This document shows, one piece after another, positions 17,659-25,480 of a stretch of DNA of 64,000 nt. The notes beneath the pieces are model-generated. The model saw only the letters and a list, made by a program, of their open reading frames with translations, did not search any database and was not told the origin of the DNA. The translations under genes and the position numbers were made by a program. The stretch covers positions 7,006,001 to 7,070,000 of the forward strand of contig NZ_CP017248.1 of the NCBI RefSeq assembly GCF_001735805.1, in the 5' to 3' direction. The stretch is from Streptomyces fodineus (GTDB taxonomy: Bacteria; Actinomycetota; Actinomycetes; Streptomycetales; Streptomycetaceae). Every line of letters begins with the position of its first letter. The stretch's first letter is position 1.

Positions 17659-17971
17659 GCACCAAGCCTGCCTCGCTGAAACCCACGACTCCACCCTGCC
17701 GGCCGCCCTGGTCAGCCCGGAGACCGGCCCGGCCCCTATACAGCGGGCTCCGCCCAGCCCTCGCGACCTGCAAGTTCTCCTTGATTCCGCCGTGGATCGA
17801 GCCCGCCAAGCCATCGATCAGGCATTCCAAGGGCGACAGGGCGACGCAGCCTGAGCCGGCCCGGAAGCAGGAGCCGAAAAGCCGTCGGCCGGCTCTCCCG
17901 TGCTGGGAGAGCCGGCCGACGGCCCACGGACGGCCCAGGGGAGCGGAAGGCCGCTCTGACCTGGGGAGATA
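17659..17971. other. Intergenic region behind glnA
   Basis: 313 bp. It contains the promoter region of the phosphatase gene on the left and the glnA terminator hairpin on the right (17881-17923), plus a second small hairpin at 17941-17956. No supported gene. Confidence 0.6.
17881..17923 (-). terminator. glnA terminator
   Basis: A perfect 19-bp stem (GCCGTCGGCCGGCTCTCCC and its complement) with loop GTGCT, 49 bases past the glnA stop. It is the strongest hairpin in the window. Confidence 0.85.
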
Positions 17972-19381
17972 TCACACGTCGAAGTACAGCTCGAACTCGT
18001 GCGGGTGCGGACGCAGCTGCAGCGGCGCGATCTCGTTGGTGCGCTTGAAGTCGATCCACGTCTCGATCAGGTCCGGCGTGAAGACGTCGCCCTGGAGGAG
18101 GAACTCGTGGTCGGCCTCGAGCGAGTCGAGGACGGCCGGCAGCGAGGTCGGGACCTGGGCGACGTTCGCGTGCTCCTCGGGAGCCAACTCGTACAGGTCC
18201 TTGTCGATCGGCTCGGCCGGCTCGATCTTGTTCTTGATGCCGTCCAGGCCCGCCAGCAGCAGGGCGGAGAAGGCCAGGTACGGGTTGCCGGAGGAGTCGG
18301 GCGCGCGGAACTCGACGCGCTTGGCCTTCGGGTTGGAGCCCGTGATCGGGATACGCATGGCCGCGGAGCGGTTGCGCTGCGAGTACACCAGGTTGATCGG
18401 CGCCTCGAAGCCCGGCACCAGACGGTGGTAGGAGTTCACCGTCGGGTTGGTGAAGGCCAGCAGCGACGGGGCGTGCTTGAGGATGCCGCCGATGTAGTAG
18501 CGGGCGGTGTCCGACAGGCCCGCGTAACCGGCCTCGTCGTAGAACAGCGGGTCGCCGTTGGCCCACAGCGACTGGTGCACGTGCATGCCCGAGCCGTTGT
18601 CACCGAAGATCGGCTTCGGCATGAAGGTCGCGGTCTTGCCGTTGCGCCAGGCCACGTTCTTCACGATGTACTTGAACAGCTGCAGGTCGTCGGCGGCGGC
18701 CAGCAGGGTGTTGAACTTGTAGTTGATCTCGGCCTGGCCGGCGGTGCCCACCTCGTGGTGCTGGCGCTCGACCTTCAGACCGGCCGCCTCCAGCTCCAGG
18801 GAGATCTCGGCGCGCAGGTCGGCGAAGTGGTCGACCGGCGGGACCGGGAAGTAGCCGCCCTTGTAGCGGACCTTGTAACCACGGTTGTCCTCGAGGGCAC
18901 CGGTGTTCCAGGCGCCCGCCTCGGAGTCGATGTGGTAGAAGGACTCGTTCGCCGAGGTGGCGAAACGGACGCTGTCGAAGACGTAGAACTCGGCCTCGGG
19001 ACCGAAGTACGCGGTGTCCGCGATACCGGTCGACGCGAGGTAGGCCTCGGCCTTCTTCGCCACGTTGCGCGGGTCACGGGAGTACTGCTCGCCCGTGATC
19101 GGGTCGTGGATGAAGAAGTTGATGTTGAGCGTCTTGTCCCGGCGGAACGGGTCCACACGGGCGGTGGACAGGTCGGCACGCAGCGCCATGTCGGACTCGT
19201 GGATGGCCTGGAAGCCGCGGATCGACGATCCGTCGAAGGCCAGCTCCTCGTCCGGGTCGAACGCCTCAACGGGCACCGTGAAGTGCTGCATGACGCCCGG
19301 CAGGTCGCAGAAACGGACGTCGACGAACTTGACGTCCTCGTCCGCGATGAACTTCTTGGCCTCGTCGGCGTTCTGGAACAT
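17972..19381 (-). CDS. glnA: Glutamine synthetase I
   Basis: 469 residues; ATG 19381 follows AGGAGGAGCTGG. It forms glutamine from glutamate and ammonia as a dodecamer. Visible signatures are FDGSSIRGF, the metal-binding FGPEAEFYVFD, NGSGMHVHQSLW and the ATP loop. Tyr397 in DKDLYELAPEE is the adenylylation site of the beta-type enzymes, so activity should be controlled by GlnE as well as by expression. A complete GlnR box lies upstream (19479-19516), shared with the divergent RDD gene. The stop codon region is duplicated 1.6 kb downstream. Confidence 0.98.
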   Translation of the reverse strand: MFQNADEAKKFIADEDVKFVDVRFCDLPGVMQHFTVPVEAFDPDEELAFDGSSIRGFQAIHESDMALRADLSTARVDPFRRDKTLNINFFIHDPITGEQYSRDPRNVAKKAEAYLASTGIADTAYFGPEAEFYVFDSVRFATSANESFYHIDSEAGAWNTGALEDNRGYKVRYKGGYFPVPPVDHFADLRAEISLELEAAGLKVERQHHEVGTAGQAEINYKFNTLLAAADDLQLFKYIVKNVAWRNGKTATFMPKPIFGDNGSGMHVHQSLWANGDPLFYDEAGYAGLSDTARYYIGGILKHAPSLLAFTNPTVNSYHRLVPGFEAPINLVYSQRNRSAAMRIPITGSNPKAKRVEFRAPDSSGNPYLAFSALLLAGLDGIKNKIEPAEPIDKDLYELAPEEHANVAQVPTSLPAVLDSLEADHEFLLQGDVFTPDLIETWIDFKRTNEIAPLQLRPHPHEFELYFDV

Positions 19382-19478
19382 CCAGCTCCTCCTACTCCCG
19401 ACCGTCCTCGCCGGGGTGGTAGATCGTTCGTGCGGCCAGTGCGGTGGCACACGGTGGTCTCGACCCTAGGGACGGGTG

Positions 19479-19516
19479 ATTTCTCGGGTGTGACCCATTT
19501 GTTTCGCAGAAGTTAA
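19479..19516 (-). promoter_or_regulatory. GlnR box upstream of glnA
   Basis: On the minus strand: TTAAC-n6-GAAAC-n6-GTCAC-n6-GAAAT, the full four-half-site GlnR pattern with exact six-base spacing. It lies about 100 bases before the glnA start and 76 bases before the divergent RDD gene. Confidence 0.92.
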
Positions 19517-19591
19517 CCGGCCACGTGTCCACCGTAGCCCCGACACACCCCTCGGCACAGTGTGCGAATCCGGGCGCAGTACCGTGGACGG

Positions 19592-20059
19592 GTGGACAAC
19601 AGGCAAGCACTCGGATCGTGGCTCTCCGGGCCCCGCGCGGCCATGGAAGAGGCCGGTGCCGACTTCGGCTACCGGGGCGAGCAGCTGGGTCTCCCGCAGG
19701 AAGGGCCGAACTCGATCGCCCGCCCGGGACGGCGGCTCGGCGCGCTCGCCGTGGACTGGGGGCTCTGCCTCTTGATCGCATACGGTCTGATCGCGAACAG
19801 CTATAACAACGCGGCCCAGGTCTGGGCGCCGGTCATTCTCTTCGTGCTGATGACCCTCACCCTCGGTACGGTCGGCTTCACCCCGGGCAAGCGGCTCTTC
19901 GGGCTCCGGGTGGTCGCCCTGGAGACGGGTCGGGTGAGTCCGCTGCGGGCGCTCCTGCGTACGGTACTGCTGTTCCTCGCGCTGCCGCCCCTCGTCTGGG
20001 ACCGTGACGGCCGCGGCCTGCACGACCGGCTGGCGAAGACCGTGGAGGTCCGGATCTGA
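19592..20059 (+). CDS. RDD-family membrane protein
   Basis: 155 residues from GTG 19592 (VDNRQALGSWLSG). The RDD signature is present: IARPGRRLGALAVDW (Arg and Asp-Asp equivalent region), then helices at about 55-75 and 80-100 and the closing DRDGRGLHDRLAKT. RDD proteins are thought to be small transporters or channel-like proteins; no substrate can be given. It is divergent from glnA across the GlnR box, so it may be co-regulated. Confidence 0.85.
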   Translation: MDNRQALGSWLSGPRAAMEEAGADFGYRGEQLGLPQEGPNSIARPGRRLGALAVDWGLCLLIAYGLIANSYNNAAQVWAPVILFVLMTLTLGTVGFTPGKRLFGLRVVALETGRVSPLRALLRTVLLFLALPPLVWDRDGRGLHDRLAKTVEVRI

Positions 20060-20136
20060 CCGCTGCCGGCTGCCGGCAATGGTCCAGATGCCGCCATCCG
20101 GTTGCCCGGCCACACCGCCGGCGGCATCGTCGCCGT

Positions 20137-20637
20137 ATGACCGATGCTCAGGATGTGATGGCGGCCGAGGTGACGCCCGAGGAGTTCCGGGACGCCATGG
20201 CCCGCTTTCCGTCGGGCGTGGTGGTGGTGACCGCCCGCTGCGAGGACGGCACCCCGCGCGGTTTCACGGCCAGCTCCTTCTGTTCCGTCTCCCTGGAGCC
20301 CCCGCTGGTCCTGGTGTGTCTCGCGGACGCGGCCGACTCGGCGGCGGTCTTCGCGCGGTGTGATCACTTCGCGGTGAGCGTGCTCGCCCCCGAGCACCAG
20401 CCGCTGGCCCTGCTGTTCGCCACCAAGGGCGCGGACAAGTTCTCCGACGCCCTGCTGCAGCCGAGCCCCGCGGGGCTGCCGGCGGTGCAGCAGGCCCCCG
20501 TACAGCTGGACTGTGCCGCATACGCGCGTTACCCGGCCGGGGATCACACGATCCTGATCGGCCGGGTAACGGGAGTGCGGCTGGGCGAGGGAGCCCCGGT
20601 GGTCTACTGCGAGCGGCGGTTCCGGACGCTGAACTGA
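20137..20637 (+). CDS. Flavin reductase-like domain protein
   Basis: 166 residues of the DIM6/NTAB flavin reductase family: FRDAMARFPSGVVVVTA, GFTASSFCSVSLEPPLVLVCL, FAVSVLAPEHQPLALLFA and the closing VVYCERRFR. It probably reduces FMN or FAD with NAD(P)H to supply a monooxygenase, but none is adjacent. It is cytosolic. 77 bases separate it from the RDD gene, so cotranscription is possible. Confidence 0.9.
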   Translation: MTDAQDVMAAEVTPEEFRDAMARFPSGVVVVTARCEDGTPRGFTASSFCSVSLEPPLVLVCLADAADSAAVFARCDHFAVSVLAPEHQPLALLFATKGADKFSDALLQPSPAGLPAVQQAPVQLDCAAYARYPAGDHTILIGRVTGVRLGEGAPVVYCERRFRTLN

Positions 20638-20659
20638 CCAGGGCTCGCCGGCAGGGGGC

Positions 20660-21349
20660 TCAGCGGCCCTTCGGCATCCGCATGCCCTTGGGCATGGGGC
20701 CCTTCGGCAGCGGCATGTTGCTCATCAGGTCGCCCATGGCCCGCAGCCGGTCGTTGGTGGCCGTCACCTGGGGGCCGGTGAGCACGCGCGGGAGCTTCAG
20801 CATGGTCGTGCGCAGCTTCTTCAGCTCGACCAGGCCCTCGCCGTTGCCGACGATCACGTCGTGCACGGGGACGTCCGCGACGACGCGGTTCATCTTCTTC
20901 TTCTCGGCGGCCAGCAGGCTCTTCACCCGGTTCGGGTTGCCCTCGGCGACCAGCACGATGCCGGCCTTTCCGACCGCCCGGTGCACGACGTCCTGGCTGC
21001 GGTTCATCGCCACCGCCGGGGTCGTCGTCCAGCCCCGGCCGATGTTGTCCAGCACGGCGGCCGCGGCGCCCGGCTGGCCCTCCATCTGGCCGAAGGCGGC
21101 GCGCTCGGCCCGGCGGCCGAACACGATCGCCGTCGCCAGCACGGCGATCAGCAGGCCGAAGATGCCCAGGTAGACGGGGTGACCGAGCACAAAGCCGATC
21201 GCGAGGAAGACAGCGAGGGTGCCGATGCCGACGCCCCCGAGTACAAGACCGATCTTCTTGTCGGCCTTGCGGGTCATCTTGTACGTGAGAGCGATCTGTT
21301 TCAGTCGCCCTGCGTTCGCGGCGTCCGCCGCGGTTTCCTTCCTCGCCAT
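20660..21349 (-). CDS. DUF4191 membrane protein
   Basis: 229 residues. Two adjacent helices (about 33-75: IGLVLGGVGIGTLAVFLAIGF and GIFGLLIAVLATAIVF) follow a basic N-terminus with LKQIALTYKMTRKADKKIG, typical of DUF4191. The C-terminal part is soluble and ends in Met/Pro/Lys-rich repeats (MPLPKGPMPKGMRMPKGR). No function is known for the family. It lies next to the lipoyl genes, as I recall for other Streptomyces. Confidence 0.88.
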   Translation of the reverse strand: MARKETAADAANAGRLKQIALTYKMTRKADKKIGLVLGGVGIGTLAVFLAIGFVLGHPVYLGIFGLLIAVLATAIVFGRRAERAAFGQMEGQPGAAAAVLDNIGRGWTTTPAVAMNRSQDVVHRAVGKAGIVLVAEGNPNRVKSLLAAEKKKMNRVVADVPVHDVIVGNGEGLVELKKLRTTMLKLPRVLTGPQVTATNDRLRAMGDLMSNMPLPKGPMPKGMRMPKGR

Positions 21350-21431
21350 GTCACGAAGTCTACGTGGCCCCGGGAGTGCGGACGACGGCAGTGCCCGGGA
21401 GGAAGGCGCCGGGGAAGCGGCGCGGAAGGGA

Positions 21432-21629
21432 TCAGGAGCGGTCGGCGGCCTGCTCCAGGACGCGCTGCGCCTCGACCCGGTCCTTGGCTCGCCGGCGGTC
21501 CTCCAGCACGGAGGTCCACGCGTTGCGCCGGGCGGTGCGCTGACCGCCGCTCATGAGCAGGGACTCGACGGCACGGAGGGCGTCGGTGAAGGACGGGATG
21601 GCGGTGGCGCGTACGGGCGCGGCCTGCAT
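21432..21629 (-). CDS. Small SCO2195-like protein, probable GlnR target
   Basis: 65 residues from ATG 21629 with GAGGGGGGA upstream. MQAAPVRATAIPSFTDALRAVESLL followed by a strongly charged C-terminal half (RRNAWTSVLEDRRRAKDRVEAQRVLEQ) that should be one long helix. From memory it matches the family named after SCO2195, a reported GlnR target in S. coelicolor. I find no perfect GlnR box upstream; the promoter instead holds a 9-bp inverted repeat (21686-21726). Function unknown. Confidence 0.75.
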   Translation of the reverse strand: MQAAPVRATAIPSFTDALRAVESLLMSGGQRTARRNAWTSVLEDRRRAKDRVEAQRVLEQAADRS

Positions 21630-21685
21630 GATCGAGGTCCCCCCTCGGATCGGGTGATGTACGAGGCGTGATAACAGAGTCACTG

Positions 21686-21726
21686 ATTGGTGTTACCAGG
21701 GCGTGTCCGACCGGTCAAACACCAAT
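21686..21726 (-). promoter_or_regulatory. Inverted repeat over the promoter of the SCO2195-like gene
   Basis: ATTGGTGTT (21686-21694) and its exact complement AACACCAAT (21718-21726), centres 32 bp apart. On the minus strand a promoter TTGACC - 17 bp - TAACAC fits, with the arms overlapping its -35 and -10 boxes, as expected for an operator. Confidence 0.6.
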
Positions 21727-21846
21727 GAAGCCTTGATACAGAGTGCTGAAACACTGACGCGGCCCTGATGCCCGCCCTCATCAGCGAGGACGGTCAGGAC
21801 CGCGTCGGCTCGGCCATTACTGGCCAGTAAGTGCTTGTGCGTGAAT

Positions 21847-22836
21847 TCACACAGCCTGGGCCGCGATGTACGACCCGCCCCCCTGCGGAGCGGCTGACCG
21901 ACGCTGTTCGACGGCCATCCGGTACAGGCGCCCGGCCCGGTACGACGACCGCACCAGCGGACCCGACATCACACCGGAGAAGCCGATCTGCTCGGCCTCC
22001 TCCTTCAGCTCCACGAACTCCTGCGGCTTCACCCAGCGCTCCACGGGGTGGTGCCGGACGGAGGGGCGCAGGTACTGGGTGATGGTGACGAGCTCGCAGC
22101 CGGCGTCGTGCAGCTGCCGCAGCGCCTCGCTGACCTCCTCGCGGGTCTCGCCCATGCCGAGGATCAGGTTGGACTTGGTCACCAGGCCGAAGTCGCGGGC
22201 CTCGGTGATGACCTTCAGGGAGCGCTCGTAGCGGAAGCCGGGGCGGATCCGCTTGAAGATCCGCGGGACCGTCTCGACGTTGTGCGCGAAGACCTCGGGG
22301 CGGGCGGAGAAGACCTCGGCCAGCTGCTCCGGGACGGCGTTGAAGTCGGGGGCGAGGAGCTCGACCTTGGTACGCCCGCCCTCCCGGTCCGCCGTCTGCT
22401 GGTGGATCTGGCGCACGGTCTCGGCGTACAGCCAGGCGCCGCCGTCCTGAAGGTCGTCGCGGGCGACGCCGGTGATGGTGGCGTAGTTCAGGTCCATCGT
22501 CACCACGGACTCGCCGACGCGGCGCGGCTCGTCGCGGTCCAGCGCCTCGGGCTTGCCGGTGTCGATCTGGCAGAAGTCGCAGCGCCGGGTGCACTGGTCG
22601 CCGCCGATGAGGAAGGTCGCCTCGCGGTCCTCCCAGCACTCGTAGATGTTCGGGCAGCCGGCTTCCTGGCAGACCGTGTGCAGGCCCTCGCTCTTCACGA
22701 GGTTCTGCATCTTCGTGTACTCGGGGCCCATTTTCGCCCGGGTCTTGATCCACTCGGGCTTGCGCTCGATGGGGGTCTGGCTGTTGCGGACCTCCAGGCG
22801 CAGCATCTTGCGTCCGTCGGGTGCGACTGCGGACAC
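21847..22836 (-). CDS. lipA: Lipoyl synthase
   Basis: 329 residues from GTG 22836, with AGGGAG upstream. It inserts two sulfurs into protein-bound octanoyl groups by radical SAM chemistry. The radical SAM motif is CTRRCDFC (CxxxCxxC) and the auxiliary cluster ligands are in CQEAGCPNIYEC; the C-terminal RSSYRAGRLY closes the second cluster. It works after LipB on the E2 lipoyl domains at 38.7-40.5 kb. lipB lies immediately upstream on the same strand (118 bases), so they form a unit. Confidence 0.97.
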   Translation of the reverse strand: MSAVAPDGRKMLRLEVRNSQTPIERKPEWIKTRAKMGPEYTKMQNLVKSEGLHTVCQEAGCPNIYECWEDREATFLIGGDQCTRRCDFCQIDTGKPEALDRDEPRRVGESVVTMDLNYATITGVARDDLQDGGAWLYAETVRQIHQQTADREGGRTKVELLAPDFNAVPEQLAEVFSARPEVFAHNVETVPRIFKRIRPGFRYERSLKVITEARDFGLVTKSNLILGMGETREEVSEALRQLHDAGCELVTITQYLRPSVRHHPVERWVKPQEFVELKEEAEQIGFSGVMSGPLVRSSYRAGRLYRMAVEQRRSAAPQGGGSYIAAQAV

Positions 22837-22954
22837 GACCGGCTCCCTAAGCTTTGATTCCTCGGCGTACACCAGGGTACGCCCGTGCACCTTGCGCCCT
22901 GCCGGTGAGATCAACCTCACGGTCGCAGGGCGCATTCCCCCGTGACAGGGCGGC

Positions 22955-23752
22955 TCAGGCGGACGCCTTCTCGATCACCCGCGGCTTCGGCTCCGCGCTC
23001 TCCAGAATGTCCTTCAGGTGCTTCTCGACCACCGGCAGGACCTCCTCGATCGTGACCTCCCGGCCCAGCTCGCCCGCGAGGGAGGCGACCCCCGCGTCCC
23101 GGATGCCGCACGGGATGATCCGGTCGAACCACTTCATGTCGGGGTTCACGTTGAAGGAGAAGCCGTGCATGGTGACGCCCTTGGCGACCCGGATGCCGAT
23201 CTGGGCGATCTTGCGGTCCTCGCGCCGCTGGCCCGCGTTGGAGGGGGCGTACTCGGGGCCGTTGAGGCGCGGGTCGAACTCCTCGTCGGTCAGGCGCGGG
23301 TCGAAGTCCAGCGACAGGCCGCCGAGCGAGGGCCGCTGCTCGACCGGGTCGCCGAGCACCCACACCCCGCTGCGGCCCTCGACCCGGGTGGTCTCCAGGC
23401 CGAACTCGGCGCAGGTGCGGATGAGCGCCTCCTCCAGCCGCCGTACGTGCGCGACCACGTCCACCGGGCGCGGGAGCTTCTGGATCGGGTAACCCACCAG
23501 CTGGCCCGGGCCGTGCCAGGTGATCTTGCCGCCGCGGTCCACGTCGATGACCGGGGTGCCGTCCAGCGGGCGCTCGCTGTCCTCGGTGCGGCGGCCGGCC
23601 GTATACACCGGGGGGTGCTCCAGGAGGATCACGGTGTCCGGGACCTCGTCGGCGAACCGGGCCGCGTGCACCCGGCGCTGCTCGTCCCAGGCCTCCTGGT
23701 ACTCGACGGCATCCGCACCGAACCCCATACGGACGAACCGCAACTCACTCAC
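22955..23752 (-). CDS. lipB: Octanoyl-[acyl carrier protein]-protein octanoyltransferase
   Basis: 265 residues from GTG 23752 with GGGAGG upstream. It moves octanoate from acyl carrier protein to a Lys of lipoyl domains. Visible are ILLEHPPVYTAGRR, GGKITWHGPGQLVGYP, the catalytic Lys in RKIAQIGIRV and the catalytic Cys in IIPCGI. An insertion of about 35 residues (DFDPRLTDEEFDPRLNGPEY) before the catalytic Lys is the common actinobacterial form. First gene of the lipB-lipA unit. Confidence 0.96.
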   Translation of the reverse strand: MSELRFVRMGFGADAVEYQEAWDEQRRVHAARFADEVPDTVILLEHPPVYTAGRRTEDSERPLDGTPVIDVDRGGKITWHGPGQLVGYPIQKLPRPVDVVAHVRRLEEALIRTCAEFGLETTRVEGRSGVWVLGDPVEQRPSLGGLSLDFDPRLTDEEFDPRLNGPEYAPSNAGQRREDRKIAQIGIRVAKGVTMHGFSFNVNPDMKWFDRIIPCGIRDAGVASLAGELGREVTIEEVLPVVEKHLKDILESAEPKPRVIEKASA

Positions 23753-23990
23753 GGCAAGCGCCTCCCTCAGCGACCGGTGTGTCAGGCACGTAACGCGCCC
23801 ACGCCACTGTACGTCCGACCGGCGTACGTCAGCCCTGCGGGCGTTTCTCACACGATCGGATGAATACGTGACGAAGGATGTGATCACCTGTTCACTCTCC
23901 GCTACATTCGCGCCGTTCGCGTGGCCATAAGGGCTGCTCAACGGCAAACCGGGCACTTCAGAGGCCCGAAGGCAGGAGACCGCACCGCAG

Positions 23991-25460
23991 ATGACGGACC
24001 GACCCGCGCAGCGCACCCCCAACCGCCAGCTCGCCGCGCTCATCGCAGAAGCGGGGTTCTCCAACGCGGGTCTGGCCCGTCGCGTCGACCAGCTCGGCCT
24101 GGAGCACGGGCTGGACCTCAGATACGACAAGACCTCGGTCACCCGCTGGCTGCGCGGACAGCAGCCGCGCGGTACGACCCCCGCCCTGATCGCCGAGGTG
24201 TTCACGCGGCGGCTCGGCCGTCGGCTCACGGCCCAGGATCTCGGCCTGGACGCGTGCGCGCCGGTGTACGCCGGGCTGGAGTTCGCGGCCACCCCGGAAG
24301 AGGCCGTCGACATCGTCGGCGGGCTCTGGCGCAAGGACTCCGGCAGCCACGCCGAACTGCGCAAGATCGCGTTCACCCCGGCGGGACTCGTGGTGCCCAG
24401 CCGGGACTGGCTGATCGGCAAGCCCGACGACAAGGTGGCCCGCGAACCGGCCCCCCGGGTGCCCCCGCAGAGCCGCCCGGCCGTGGTCAAACCCCAGGCC
24501 CGGCCGGTGCTGCCGGTGCCGCCCCGGGCGCGCGGGCACGCCGAGCGCGCCCCCGGCCACAAGGTCACCGGCGGCGACATCAACGCACTGCGCTCGGTCG
24601 GCGAGCTGTTCCGCACCCTCGACGACCGGTACGGCGGCGGCCACGCCCGGCAGGCCCTGGTGCGCTATCTGGAGCACGAGTGCGAGCCGATGCTCCGCGG
24701 CAGCTACGACGAGCAGACCGGCCGCCGGCTGTTCGGCGCCGCGGCCGACCTGACCCGGCTCGCCGGCTGGACGTCGTACGACATCGCCGCCCACGGACTC
24801 GCCCAGCGCTACTTCGTGCAGTCCCTGCGGCTCGCCCAGGCGGCCGGCGACCGGGCGTACGGCTCCTACGTGCTGGTCACCATGAGCCGCCAGGCCGTCT
24901 ATCTCGGCCATGGCAGGGAGGCCGTACAGCTGGCCCGGGTCGCCCAGCAGGGCATGGGGACCGGCGGGCCTCCGGTGGTGCAGGCGCTGCTGCACGCCTC
25001 CGAGGCGAGGGCGCACGGCGTGCTCGGCGAGGTACGGGCGTGCACGGCGGCGCTCGTGCGGGCCGAGCGCGCCCTGGAGGCGGCCCGGCCCGGGGACGAC
25101 GTGCCGTACTGGGCCAAGTTCTTCGACGAGGCCCAGCTCGCCGACGAGTTCGGGCACTGCCACCGGGATCTGCAGCAGTTCCGGGCGGCCGCCCAGCACG
25201 CCGAACGCTCCCTCCAGCTCCGCGCCCCCTCCTTCGCCCGCAGCCGCCTCTTCTGCCGTGTCGTCCTCGCCACGGCCCGTCTCGGCCTCGGCGAACTCGA
25301 CCAGGCGTGCGTGCTGGCCGCGGAGGCCGCCGGGCAGGCGGCGGAGATGCGGTCCGCTCGCGCGGTCGAGTACGTGCGGGACTTCGAGCGCCGGCTGGAG
25401 CCGTACCGGGACGCGGCACCGGTGCGGGGATACCGGGAGAAGGTGGCGGCGTTGGGGTAG
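23991..25460 (+). CDS. NsdA-like regulator with helix-turn-helix and TPR-like repeats
   Basis: 489 residues. The N-terminal 90 residues are a helix-turn-helix of the Streptomyces type (FSNAGLARRVDQLG, then TSVTRWLRGQQPRG). A Pro-rich linker (about 150-185) leads into a long helical region of tetratricopeptide-like repeats (for example ARQALVRYLEHE, YDIAAHGLAQRYFVQSLRLAQAAGD, QAVYLGHGREAVQLARVA). The plan matches NsdA and related proteins that affect sporulation and antibiotic production. It is divergent from lipB. The ligand or partner is unknown. Confidence 0.85.
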   Translation: MTDRPAQRTPNRQLAALIAEAGFSNAGLARRVDQLGLEHGLDLRYDKTSVTRWLRGQQPRGTTPALIAEVFTRRLGRRLTAQDLGLDACAPVYAGLEFAATPEEAVDIVGGLWRKDSGSHAELRKIAFTPAGLVVPSRDWLIGKPDDKVAREPAPRVPPQSRPAVVKPQARPVLPVPPRARGHAERAPGHKVTGGDINALRSVGELFRTLDDRYGGGHARQALVRYLEHECEPMLRGSYDEQTGRRLFGAAADLTRLAGWTSYDIAAHGLAQRYFVQSLRLAQAAGDRAYGSYVLVTMSRQAVYLGHGREAVQLARVAQQGMGTGGPPVVQALLHASEARAHGVLGEVRACTAALVRAERALEAARPGDDVPYWAKFFDEAQLADEFGHCHRDLQQFRAAAQHAERSLQLRAPSFARSRLFCRVVLATARLGLGELDQACVLAAEAAGQAAEMRSARAVEYVRDFERRLEPYRDAAPVRGYREKVAALG

Positions 25461-25480
25461 CCACTCGCCGTGCGGAGCGC

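Noticed and set aside
16405..17967. Further shared blocks (TGACCTGGGG, GCCGGCCGACGG) on both sides of the phosphatase gene
   Set aside because: They occur in the opposite order to the 13-bp repeat on the two sides and are common GC-rich words, so they do not strengthen the insertion model.
21670..21700. GlnR box before the SCO2195-like gene
   Set aside because: GTAAC is followed by CAGTG and then TTATC at the expected spacing, so two half-sites are poor. Too weak to call, although the family is reported to be GlnR-controlled.
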